From: Undaria pinnatifida
Lineage: Eukaryota; Sar; Phaeophyceae; Laminariales; Alariaceae
Direction of reading: 5' to 3'
Length of the DNA: 64,000 nt
NCBI GenBank assembly: GCA_012845835.1
Contig: JABAKD010000016.1
Span: 14,435,020 to 14,499,019 of the forward strand
Shown: positions 1-10,600 of the stretch, one piece after another
Layout: each line of letters starts with the position of its first letter
Position numbering within the stretch: position 1 is the first letter of the stretch
Translations under genes and position numbers: made by a program
Notes under the pieces: generated by a model
Told to the model about the DNA's origin: nothing
The model's input: the letters and a program-made list of their open reading frames with translations, nothing else
The model's database searches: none

Positions 1-539
1 CCGCGTCAAATCTGCATGTATGTTGCATCTTACTGCCCAAAAAGATCTATCAATAACGGTATTGTTATTGTATTAAATAGTCTATTACCATGTCCAACTA
101 CTAACAGTAATAATAACTGCTCGGCGGCTTACTGCAGAGTAGTTGTACTTCGTCTACTATAACTTACTCATATTATTATACTACAATAATGTTCAGACAA
201 CTCACAGCCCAAACAATGGCAGCAAATTGGCAGCATGCATGTATATTCTAGCGCATCGCATGACTAACGACAAACCACATCACAGGCAAGCAGTACTATG
301 AACTATTAATAGCAGTTTAATACTAGTGTTAGCATAACGGCGTCAAATGTTCACATATTACACAAGATCAATACCTGGTATGTACTACAGACAGCAGTAG
401 TATACTTCTATATCAGAGGAGAGGACGTGAGTAGGATTGATGCGATATATTTAAAAAATGAAAAAATACGCTTCATTCAGCTGAGATAGACCAAAACGAT
501 TTTTGATCAAAAGTATATGCGATATATTATGAAATGAAA
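1..539. other. AT-rich stretch without a recognisable gene
   Basis: No coding-like frame with splice sites was seen. The sequence is AT-rich with many short palindromic TAATAG/CTATTA words. A fragment resembling the start of repeat family R1 (CAGCTGAGATAGA) lies near 478-495, just before a fuller R1 copy. Confidence 0.5.
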
Positions 540-850
540 AAACAATCCAGCTGTGAGATCGAATATTTTGTTGAAACCCATCTTTGCAAGCTGTGTGTGA
601 TACTCCGATCGCGCGTATTACGGGTTGTGTGTCCTCATTAAGGATATAGGTCGGCGACTCCCCTTGCAACTACAGTGCAGTCTATTAGGGTCAGCAGGGT
701 GATGTTAGTCAGTCTGTGCGCGGAAACTATAAATACCGTTTCTGAGGGGGACAAATCTGACAGCTGTGGAAGGAAATGCATTAGTTTATAAAGTATATCC
801 TGTAAGTCGTATAACCGGTGAGGGGAGGGCGGAGTTTTCAAGGGCGTGGG
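540..850 (+). repeat. Dispersed repeat family R1, copy a
   Basis: This copy begins with the R1 head CCAGCTGTGAGATCGA, runs through ACTCCGATCGCGCG, AAGGATATAGGTCGGCGACTC and GCGCGGAAACTATAAA, and ends in ACCGGTGAGGGGAGGGCGGAG. The same order of words recurs at about 1,673-2,001 (minus), 2,042-2,370, 19,618-19,955, 54,795-55,065 and 56,444-56,875. No open frame or terminal inverted repeat is obvious, so the class is unknown; it may be a SINE or MITE. Confidence 0.8.
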
Positions 851-1500
851 GGCATGGGTTTGAACAAGAGGGAGCGGGGCGGGGGGCGGGGGGCGGGGCA
901 AAAGGGTTTTTAACAGCTTTAGGTCGCATAGATGTAGGCGTTTGCTATACGCGTGGTGCTAGGTCTAGGCGATGGTGCGGGTGGTGGGGAAGGAGGGGGC
1001 GTTGGGGGGGGGGGGGGGGTGAATTGGAGCAGCGGCATGGATGGCTCTAGAAAGATAATGAGGTGATAGCGTTTGAGCAAGAGGGAGCTGGAGAAAAAAA
1101 AAAGGGGGGGGGGGGAGGGTTTTTAACACCTTTAGGTCGCATATATGTAGGGGCTCGCTGTACGCATGGTGCTAGGCTTGGGCGGTCGTGCGGGTGAAAG
1201 GGGGTGTTGGGGGGGGGGGGGGGGATTAAAGCTACGTCATGGATGGCTAGAAAAATGATGACGTGATATCAAGTGCGTAGAAGTGTTTATTACTCTGGCC
1301 CATTTCGATTTTAGGTGAGTCGTTTGAACAAGAGGGAACAAAACAAAGGGAGGGGGGGGGATGGGGCGGAAATGATATGGAGCTACGGCATGGATGGCTA
1401 GAAATATAATGAGGTGATATCAGCTGGCTGGTAGTGTTTACTATGGCAGATTTGTATTTTAGGTGGGGCGTTTGAACAAGAGGGATCGGGGGAGGGCGGG
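851..1500 (+). repeat. Tandem 120-150-bp unit with long G runs
   Basis: Three degenerate tandem units share GGCATGGATGGCTAGAAA, ATAATGAGGTGATA and TTTGAACAAGAGGGA (about 1,026-1,090, 1,224-1,340 and 1,370-1,490). Long G runs separate them (near 1,006, 1,106, 1,207 and 1,350). The plus strand could form G-quadruplexes. It abuts R1 copies on both sides and looks like an amplified 3' tail of that family. No gene is seen. Confidence 0.7.
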
Positions 1501-1672
1501 GGGCGGGTGGGACACTTCAATATGTGAGCGGAAACTACAAATGAAGGGGACAAATCTGACGGTTGTAGCAAGAATACAACCCTTTATATGCAGCAAGTGC
1601 TTTTTTCACTATCATGTGTTTTAGCGGATGTATGACTTGCTTCAGCTATATTATAAAAAATATGTATCACGC

Positions 1673-2001
1673 CCCCCCCCTTTGAAAACTCCGTCCTCCC
1701 CTCACCGGTTATACTGTACGACTTACAGGATACACTTGGTAAACTGATGCATTTCCTTCCACGGCTTAGCTGGTGTCAGACTTTGTCCCCGTCAAAAACG
1801 GGTTCTATAGTTTCCGCCCACAGATCGACTAACATTACCCTGTTGACCCTGGTACAAGCTACACTGTAGTTCTAAGGGGAGTCGCCGACCTATATCCCTA
1901 TAAATAATGAGGACACACCCACTAATACGCGCGATTGGAGTATCACACACAGCTTGCAAAGGTGAGTTTCGACGAAGATTCGATCTCACAGCTGGAGCCT
2001 A
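1673..2001 (-). repeat. Dispersed repeat family R1, copy b (inverted)
   Basis: This is the reverse complement of the R1 order. It runs from CTCCGTCCTCCCCTCACCGG at the left to TCGATCTCACAGCTGGAG at the right. It stands head-to-head with the copy starting at 2,042, about 40 bp of AT-rich DNA apart. Confidence 0.8.
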
Positions 2002-2041
2002 TTTTCATTTTCATATTATATTATTATAGAAAATGAAAAGA

Positions 2042-2370
2042 CACTCCAGCTGTGAGATCGAAGATTTCGTCGAAACTCATCTTTGCCAGCTGTGTGTGAT
2101 ACTCCGATCGCGCGCATTACGAGTTGTGTGTCCTCATCAAGGATATAGGTCGACTCCCCGTACAACTACAGTGTAGCTATCAGGGTCAACAGGATGATTT
2201 TAGTCAGTCTGTGCGCGGAAACTATAAAACCCGTTTCTGAGGGGGACAAAATCTGACAGCTGTGAAGGGCAATATATCCTTTCATCAAGTGAATCTTGTA
2301 AGTCGAATAACCGGTGAGGGGGGTGGGGCGGAGTTTTGAAGGACGTGGGGGCCTGGTTTTGATCAAAAGC
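2042..2370 (+). repeat. Dispersed repeat family R1, copy c
   Basis: A full-length R1 copy from CACTCCAGCTGTGAGATCGA to ACCGGTGAGGGG and the following TTTTGAAGGACGTGGGGGCC. It forms a large inverted pair with copy b. A G-rich tail follows (2,380-2,530). Confidence 0.8.
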
Positions 2371-2375
2371 GAGCG

Positions 2376-2535
2376 GGTTCGGAGGGGGGGGGGGGGGGGG
2401 GGGAGGGGGGCAATTTGTGCATGTAAGCTATAAATCCTTTCGAGGGGATACATCTGACGGTTTTGGCACCAGTATATTATTTGGGGCGGGGGGGGGGGTT
2501 GGGGCGGGGGGGGGGGGGGAGGGGCGGGGGGGGCA
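2376..2535 (+). repeat. Poly-G rich tail tract
   Basis: Runs of 9-24 consecutive G interrupted by single A, C or T bases. It follows R1 copy c in the same way that G runs follow copies f (19,895) and i (56,877). Potentially quadruplex forming and a likely replication or assembly trouble spot. Confidence 0.75.
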
Positions 2536-2699
2536 GCTCATTATGTGCCTGGAAACTATACATTATTTTGAGGGGATATTATATGCCAGATACATACCAT
2601 TTACATACCTTATACGTACCATATACATACATACCGCGTACGTGGACCACAATTTTGTTTTTTTTTTGTTTTTCTCTGCAGTGTTCTTCCACTCCAGAT

Positions 2700-5650
2700 T
2701 GAGTGGAGCCTAGCAGCCTAGCTCTTGCCACCCTCAAGTGTTCAGCCAACCGGTATCTGTATGTCTGACGACTTGGTTGTCTGGTGCGATAATGTGATGC
2801 CCCAACGCCTTTCCTTACAACCTGCGCCGTTTCGGGTGCGTACCACCTTGTTCAACGCGCCTCTGCAACGCCGAACGTCTTGAGTGTCTCGGAGCCAGAG
2901 AAGCAGGCTCTTCCTACGAGCGTATGCCGATCAACAATTCGGATATTATTGTGTAATCAGATTGCGGATCTACAACCCCATTGTATCAACTACTACTGCT
3001 GTATTTTAGGCGCAGTTCATGCCCTGGTAGATAGATTTCTCGGCAGATTTATCGGCTATTCATCTTGTCTTTTTCTGCAACTGTTCCTTGGGTTCGCGGG
3101 GGCCTGAGACTGGTTAGTGGCTTCAGGTTGGCCGGTTGCTCCGATGTACCTTGGGACGCGTACGATCTGTGCATGTAATGTAAGTTCGTAGGCCTTCTTC
3201 TGTTATTTTGAAATGTGGCACGGGCGCGAGGAAAGGCTCATCCCTCATCCCCCGCACCGTATGGTAGTGGCCTCATGCACCTGCTACGCTGTTGTTGTTG
3301 TTCTCACAATACCTCGCATAACCAATCCGCTGTCGAGGAAAGCAAGATCCGAAGCAAGACCTCCCGGTCTACTATTAATAATAGGTCTCGCCTAAGCCGA
3401 CAACAATTGTTCGATTTCTAGTTCTAAATTCCAGGCGAAACATGACACACACAACCGATGACGGAAGCGTAATCATCACCATGGTACTGGCTACCAGTAG
3501 AGCCTTTAATCGCATTTTTCACCTCAGGGGTTGGGAGGACAAGCTATCCTGTACATGTACATGTACACGTACTTCGGATTAAAGTATAAGAGTACACTCG
3601 TATCTCGTACTGGTATGTGGTGTGTGTATTAGAGTTTTTTGCAGTAGCAAACTAGCAGTAGGGTTACCTTACCCCTTTCAGAACCACCTTTTGGGGGGAA
3701 GTTAGTATCGGATGGTTAGGATGGCTTTCGTGGAAGAAAAAACGCGTTGCAAGAAAGTGAGAGCAAAAAGAAAGACAGCGACGTTCGCATTTGGTGTGTG
3801 ATGGGAGTATGCAGCAGCCAGCGTCTAGCATTTACAAAAAATAACCAAGTGTGCGCGTCAAAGGCGAGGGTGACAAGAATCACAAAAAAACGAAGAACCA
3901 GGCCCGCTGTTACAAGAAGCATGAGCGAAGGGGCTAGGCATCCAACGAATCGCTTACGACTACGCACGCCTACGATACACCAAGTACCACCCTGTGCGGG
4001 AATGCAAGGTGATTGTTGTTGTTGTATTCATATTAATTCCCAAACGCTAGGAATTAATAGCTACATTCACGACCGACAGAGTGATACCAGTACCTCGTAA
4101 AAGGAGTAGCACAAAACTTCACCGTGACGCGAATATCTTAAATGTGTACCCGGTACGCACTCGAGGAAGCAAGTCGCCCAGCAACCAGCAACACAACATC
4201 AAACCCTTTACTCTTAACGCTGCCGCTGCCTGGGCTTGTCCTACCGCTTGCTACTATACCATGTGCTGTTACATCTTACATCTTACACCCTTGCTTGATC
4301 GCTCGTCGACACAGCTGATATGTATGCGACAGCTTGTACTGGTATATCACAATGCACGGCCGTATCGGGTACCTGAGCTATAATACAGCTGCGTCGCACA
4401 TGTGTATTTATGGCTGGACCATACATGATACTGATCAACCAGGTAGTGTGTAGTACGCTGCTTGCTGTTGTTGGCATGATCATGCCGTGAAGCGCCGGAT
4501 AAACGCACTGATAAGCGCACACATGAACGCTTACGGTCCGGCGCAACCCGACCGCAACGAAAAAGCTTCGTGATGCTAATGCTACTTATCATACCAGCGT
4601 TATACATGCTCCTGCTGCTGCGTCGTATCATATAATACGATACCACAAGACACTGTTGCGAGCACTATCACTGCTTGCTGAAATCCAGGTACATGGACTA
4701 CATGTGATACCTCGCATGTATAGCTTTGGAATCACAATTGAGCAATGTAGTGTATGTACCCTGCCGGGTCTTCGGGCTTCCGACGGAAACCGTGTCGAAA
4801 AAAACCCGCAAAAAGTGACGATTGCAGCATCAAAGCAGCCGCGGCTGCTGGAGTTAGAGTAGTGTAATGGGCAATGGAAGGGTCACGCACGCAACACGAC
4901 GACACATGCATACAACTCTGTAATACATTGCTGCTGCTATTGCACGCTCTTCCAAAAATACAGAAAAACAGTTATGATTACACGATTACAGCACAGCAGC
5001 AGCATCGGCGACACGAAGCAGCCCGGCCTGCTGAGGTATCGAAGGGGGACTGTTATGAGTCCCAACATTAGCATTAACACAAGGAGGATTACCACACGCA
5101 CGTAGCACCGCCTATTAATATCACGACGATGACCTTGGACTGAGCGCTGCTGTTCATTTGTGTTGCAAGCACTTCCTACTTGATATTTCAAGGCCAGTAG
5201 TACCCGGCATGTCGCTTTGGACGTGACATGGTATCATACCTCGTACGTCGTAAGTCGCTAGGAAGATTACCAGATTACCGGATTACCAGAATACCACTAT
5301 TAATAGACTCTAACCCTGCTGGGGGTGTCAGAGGCGTCAAAGGCGTCAAAGGAAGGCAAAAGGCTGAACATTACCACGCACAAAAAACCAAAAAATATCC
5401 ATTCTGCTCCACAACAGTACAGCAGTAACGAATGGTACCGTTAACCGCCGTTAACCAGGCTAATATTAAAACGCAAGGGTATCATATACCTCGTGATAAT
5501 ATTGATGATAGTGACTATTAATAAACGGTATACCAGACGCATTTTTCGTATTTTTGTTTTTTGCCCGCGTTCTCATTGCAGTTGGCATTTGCACGGCCAA
5601 ATCACCTTGCTGTATACCAGGTACATCGTATAGACTATATATAGACTATA
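2700..5650. other. Interval without a supported gene
   Basis: Only short frames are present. A K/R-rich plus frame at 3,747-4,100 and a short plus frame beginning at 2,761 have some coding character, but neither could be tied to splice partners or a family. A GTTGTTGTTGTTCTCAC stretch at about 3,290 matches the left end of repeat R6 (60,140 and 63,740). Confidence 0.4.
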
Positions 5651-5674
5651 TTTTTACTATAAAAATAAAATTAA

Positions 5675-5785
5675 ACTCCAGCTGTGGGATCGAAGATTTT
5701 GTCGAAACTCATCAAGCAGTGTGTGATATATTACAAAAATAAAAATACACTCCAGCTGTGAGATCGACGATTTTGTCGAATATAC
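5675..5785 (+). repeat. Two R1 head fragments
   Basis: Two truncated copies of the R1 head (CTCCAGCTGTG(G/A)GATCGA) lie 70 bp apart, at about 5,675 and 5,750. Each follows an AT-rich AAAATAAAA tract like the one before other R1 copies. Confidence 0.75.
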
Positions 5786-5819
5786 CTGGTATGTGCTATT
5801 AATAAGTATGCGTATCTCT

Positions 5820-5950
5820 TTGTCGTAGTTGGTGACCACAGAGCTCGTCGCTCTATATCGCTCTGTGAGGCATCAGCACGGACACTGGTTGTGCTGGATG
5901 AAGATGGGTGGAAATATAACGTGAACAGACAGACAGACAGCAGAGTCGAC
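5820..5950 (+). repeat. Dispersed repeat R2, copy 1
   Basis: The words TGTCGTAG, GTGACCACAGAGCT, CAGTACGGACACTGG/CAGCACGGACACTGG and TGCTGGATG recur in the same order at 59,570-59,690. This copy lies just past the proposed splice donor of the 5,955-7,223 exon, which supports calling this stretch intronic rather than coding. Confidence 0.7.
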
Positions 5951-5954
5951 GCAC

Positions 5955-7223
5955 CTTCCAAGGCCAAGTCCGAAAGCAACCACACACGGGCATGCGCTGT
6001 CCAGGCTCGATGTGCTCGCTCTCAGCGGTGGAAGGCTTCGTTATTCGCCCTTCCTCGTACAACACATCCTCCAAGCTCTGGTCCGTAGAAGCAGCAGAAC
6101 TCGACCTCTTAGTAGCCCCCCCTCTCGATGACCCCGACCCCGCCGGAGCCTTCCTCGCACCCCCCCCTAACCCCCCTCCTCGCCGGCTGGTCGAATACCC
6201 TGACCCTAAACCCGCCTTACTGCTGTCTTTGGCCCCAACGCTATCCCCGGTAGTTTCATGACCTTCTTCGTTAATACTTCGAGTACGTGCAACCTTGCTC
6301 GGGAACTCGTCGGATAAGGAAGACTCCCGGGTCTCGGCTTTAGTCACGGGTGTGCTCGAGACCGTCCCTCGCTCGCTCCGCTCCTTGTCTTGGCTCGCAT
6401 TGGTGCACAGGTTGAGGTCGGCCGAGCTCTCCCCCTCCTGCAACAGCCGCCGACTGTTATGCGAGAAGTACTGGGCGAGGCTGTTGTGTAAGCGCTCTTC
6501 GCCCACAGTGGCCGGAATTCTCGGCTCGATCGCGCGTCCGAAAGTCGGCCGAGTGCCAAAAATGTTCCCAGCAGCGGTATTCACAAGAAAGCTCAAGTCC
6601 GAAGACGCAGATGAGCTCTGTGTCTCGAATCGACGTTCTAGTTGTCGCCTTGACAAGGAATCAAGCGAACGCGGCGATTCCGCGACAGAGGACTCATCTG
6701 ATTCCGAGACAACTCGGGGAAAGGGTAGAGGGGCCGCACCCGGGGCAACGGGGAGAGCCCGTAGAGACTTGGCTTCCCGTTTGTCCTCCCGAGTCACCCG
6801 AAGCTCCTCCCACGACTCAGGCGCGCCCCCACCCGTCCCACCGAAGGAGGCAGTATGCGGAGAACCACTCTGAGCCTTGCCTCGTCCGAGGGCAGGCCCC
6901 AGTGCCGCGCCCCCCTGGGGCGGCACTTTGGCCTGGGACAGTCCTGTTCCTGGGGCACCAAGACGAACAGGAATTGTCGGATCAAAATCTTCGTCCACGC
7001 CAACTGTCCGTTGCCACCCATGGAAGGCTACGGCTTGCGGCTTCTTGGGGTCATTCAGATCCTTGAACGACGAAGGGTCTGCAGTTGTCAGGGGATTCTT
7101 CTCGCTGAACTGCGAGCCTCCGAACTGCGACCCGACCTGGCTGTCGAACTGCGAGGTGGTGCTATCATCGCCATCGTGAACTTTTGGAGTTTTCACGGGC
7201 AGCGCCAGATCAGCGTCCTCCAT
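5955..7223 (-). CDS. Ser/Arg/Gly-rich protein of unknown function (first exon, 423 codons)
   Basis: I do not recognise a family. The frame opens with MEDADLALPVKTPKV and reads for 423 codons of hydrophilic, low-complexity sequence. The early part holds repeated SQF words (SQFDSQ, GSQFGGSQF). The middle is rich in Ser and Arg with alternating acidic patches, and a Gly/Ser/Arg segment (RRGGGLGGGARKAPAG) follows. No signal peptide or membrane span is visible, so a nuclear or cytosolic disordered regulator is possible (inference). I end the exon at an AAG|GTGCGT donor, in phase 0, because the remaining open frame to 5,853 runs through dispersed repeat R2 and loses coding character. Without splicing the protein would be 456 residues. 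Downstream exons were not found. GC is clearly higher than the surroundings. It is transcribed divergently from the gene starting at 7,635. Confidence 0.8.
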
Positions 7224-7634
7224 GTTTTTTTTTTACGGCTGCCTTCTTACGGCGCCGGAGCTTTGCCAGATTCCAACAATATGCGCCCCCCAGGTCGACA
7301 ATCAGCAGCAATAGATGTTCACCCAAGGTGGTTGCCAGGGCATCACCCAACCTCGTACGCCTCTCTTGTCACTGCTTCCCCGAGATGAAATGATGTGACG
7401 GAGAAAAGGCATGGAAAAACCAGAAAAAAACGTCGTGAAAAACGAGACCCTTTCTAAGATCCCATCTCCCTACCTATAACACGCCTCTGCAAGATTTGAA
7501 CTCCATCCAAGCATCAAAGCTTTTTTGTTCCCGCGAGAGGAGCTGAGGAGCTTGTAGATTTGGCCAGCGAACTCCGAAGTGTGGTTGTGGATTACCTACT
7601 GCAGAGACAGATTGTGCGTGCAAGAGTACCAGGA
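7224..7634. promoter_or_regulatory. Divergent intergenic region with probable bidirectional promoter
   Basis: About 410 bp separate the start codons of the minus-strand gene (7,223) and the plus-strand first exon (7,635). A run of T immediately precedes the minus start on the plus strand. No TATA box is clear. The assignment rests only on the arrangement of two outward-facing starts. Confidence 0.45.
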
Positions 7635-7682
7635 ATGGCTTCGCGTGGCCGTGGCGCCAAGGGAAAGGAAGATACTGAAAAG
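7635..7682 (+). CDS. Probable first coding exon (MASRGRGAKGKEDTEK)
   Basis: A 16-codon basic N-terminus ends exactly at AAG|GTATCG in phase 0. The context before the ATG (AGGA) is purine-rich. The next in-phase candidate exon begins at 8,333. Assignment to the PHD gene is by strand, phase and proximity only. Confidence 0.5.
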
Positions 7683-10600
7683 GTATCGTTATTGCTGCTA
7701 ACTTCTGTGTGGCGTCTTTAATTTGAGCTTTTGAGTCACAAATCAATTGTTTCTCCATCGAGCACCAAATAGTAGCAAGAGGATACAACAGCCGTACGCG
7801 TGATGTAGGTAGCGCAACGGTGTTCTCCCTACTTTAGTGCTGGTATATGTGCCCGTCAACAATATCGGCAGTATACGGGACATCGACACTGTTGGGTACA
7901 CTACCTGTATCGTATTGCCCGTTTCCACTCGTGCCAAGCTATTTTATCGGCACTATACCGGAATAAGGCACTACTAACTATGAAGACGACACTTTTTAGG
8001 GACCACGACTAGTAATATTAATGGTACGAAAGTTACAGCAGACAGCAGCAGTACGAGTAGTGCACCGGACGCTGCGCTGTCTATACTCATATTGATTTGA
8101 CAACCACAACATTACGAGTAGTAGCTACCTGGTACCCCTGGTAGTCTCGTACGTTTTCGTTCATCCTGGTATTATTCTTGACTTGGCGCACGAAGAACGA
8201 CAGCCCGTCTTTCGGTCGCATCTGTCTCTACTGCTGTAAACTTACGTATCCAGAGTAGAATACCACGATTACAACAACATTGTCTACTCCATCGCATCAT
8301 CGCGTGATTAGTTCGTATTTTGTATTTTGCAGGTACCAATCAATGTTGAGCCTGGTTTGCGAAAACACCGTTTGTCAGCGAAGATATCTGCTACTAATAC
8401 TGGTACTGCCTGTAGTGGCGGCAGAGAACCGTTAACCGTGTGCTATCCAGCTCGTGCTATCGTTCTATTAATAGTATCATCACCTCCGACAGATCACGAT
8501 CTATCTATAGATGTCTGCTGGTAGTGTACGAGTAGATAGATCCTGTTTCTGCCGTTCTGAGATGGTGTGCAGGGTCTGTGTATGATACAGAGATTTAATT
8601 ATGTGATCTCGGTGTCTTCGGAGTCCACCCTCGACAGTCCTCTGGTAGAATTAAGTACTATTGTGATCTCGGTGCCTTCGTAGCACACCCCCGGCAGTTC
8701 TCTGGGCTCCTAGGCAACTCTGGCAACTCTGGCAACTGTAGGCTCTTCATTGCCGACGAGAAAACTACGTTGCCGAACTGATCCCTGAATTGCTGCTTTC
8801 TTTTTGTCTTTTTTCCCTTTTTTTGTTTTGTTTTGTTTTTGAGCCTGCTTCCTCTGCGCACACTGCGAAGTGAGGGCACAAACCAAGCTCCGATAGCCAC
8901 AGCAGAATCTATAGTACGTACCGCAGGAACAGCAGAACAGCCTGCAATCGGCCCTGCACATGAGGCAGCAAAGTATACCTGGTGTACAGATGTGGTGGCT
9001 GGAGCATATCTGTGGCATGTCCGCGGGGATTTCCAACTGGCACGTTGGCATGCAGTTTATTGCTCGAACCGTAACATGTAACCATAGAGGCCAAAGGAGC
9101 TGCACCGACCATGCACTCAATAATAATTCACCCTCTTTCTGCGTCATCAAGCTGGGTCCACCTAGAGATCTCGCGACTCGCCGAGCACTAGACCCACACC
9201 TACCCCCCTGTACTTCGCAGGATCGGGCCGACATCGTCTTGTACCCGGGTTGGTAGATGGACCTTGCTCAATGACACAAGAGGATACGTAGAGGGACATT
9301 GTTATTGTGTGCATGATCGGCACAAACTTCGAGACAGACACATACATCTCGAGTACTAACATTCGAGGTGCGTATGATACAATGCAGCACACTGATGCAT
9401 GTGGCGTCCGGGTTGTTTTCCTGGAGCGTGGCGGCGGGACTCTTGGCATTGTCAACTCGTCAGTTTGCGCCGACAATCAAACGTGGTCCTCTGTCCGTTT
9501 CACATATTTTTCCTTCCTGCGCGAGTGCAATGGGCGGCGATTGTCGCCGGCAGAGCGAAGCACCTTGTAGAGAGTATAGATTCACCCCTGGAAACATTTG
9601 CTAGATCATGCAGATCATGCAGATCATGCAGATCATGCGGCGCCCACCCGGCAACATGAGCTAAATCATACAGATCTTCCTTGAAATATCTACTGTAGAT
9701 CATCAAGTGGGAGTCGCTGATCTGGCAGACGTTTTACTCGTGTATGATTGCTATATTTGGTGAAATTAAAAAATGCAATGCGTAGACCGTTGTACAACAA
9801 AAGGCAATCCGATGAACAAAAAATATGTCATTCTCTTCGAAGATGCCACTCAAACTTTTCCTGGCCGGTTGTGTTTGGGTGCGATTTTTTACCGGTAGAT
9901 TTTACTTATGGAACTTTCCAACTTTACAGAAAAATAGATTTCTGGGGGCGATCTTGGGCAACGTCTGCCTGAGAGTCTGCCTAAGAAATTGTCAAGCAGA
10001 TCTGGGGTTAGGAGCTGCGAGGTTTCGTGTCCTGCACACACTTCGCTCGACGAAGTCAGTGGCAGCGTCGTACGATCTGAACGTGGTTAGCTCGTCAGGG
10101 GCTCCGACCCACCCTTGGCTGTTCGGCGTTGCTTGCCGGGTTACTTGCGCGATATTTGTTTTTTTAGTTTTCAAAGGTGTTTCCCGTTTTGGCTTTCAGT
10201 TGCGACAGCAGTTGCGACACCCCAGAGGTGTTGAGCTATTATTATTAATTAAGCTATTAATTAAGCTTCGTATTAATTAAGCTATTAATTAAGCTATTAA
10301 TTAAGGTATAACTTGAGCTAATAATTACCTCGTGCGTATTAATAACACCAACAATAACGACATGCTGGTAATAACATCATGACCACATCCCCAGGGGGAA
10401 GCATTGATATTATTTACTATTAATATTAATATTTGCTATTAATTGTACAGCAGTATTCTCTTGCGCTACCGCCGATCAATGTATGCATTGGGTTGGATGA
10501 GGCCGCCTGCGCCGCAGCAGGTGATCCTCGCCCTGGATAAACTCGGCGCCGAGTGTGCCCTCAGCGCGGTGCCCGTCCCTGGGATTGAAATGACCGTGCA

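Noticed and set aside
2761-2883. Short plus frame MSDDLVVWCDNVMPQRL... with a possible GTGCGT donor at 2,836
   Set aside because: Coding-like, but only 25 codons to the donor and no partner exon could be identified.
3747-4100. 117-codon K/R-rich plus frame
   Set aside because: The opposite strand and neighbouring frames are also open; no splice partners, no family.
6295-6873. 192-codon plus frame
   Set aside because: Antisense shadow of the 5,955-7,223 minus exon.
9992-10174. Coding-like GC-rich patch at 10,000-10,140 on either strand
   Set aside because: Both strands give plausible peptides and neither has convincing splice sites in phase with neighbours.
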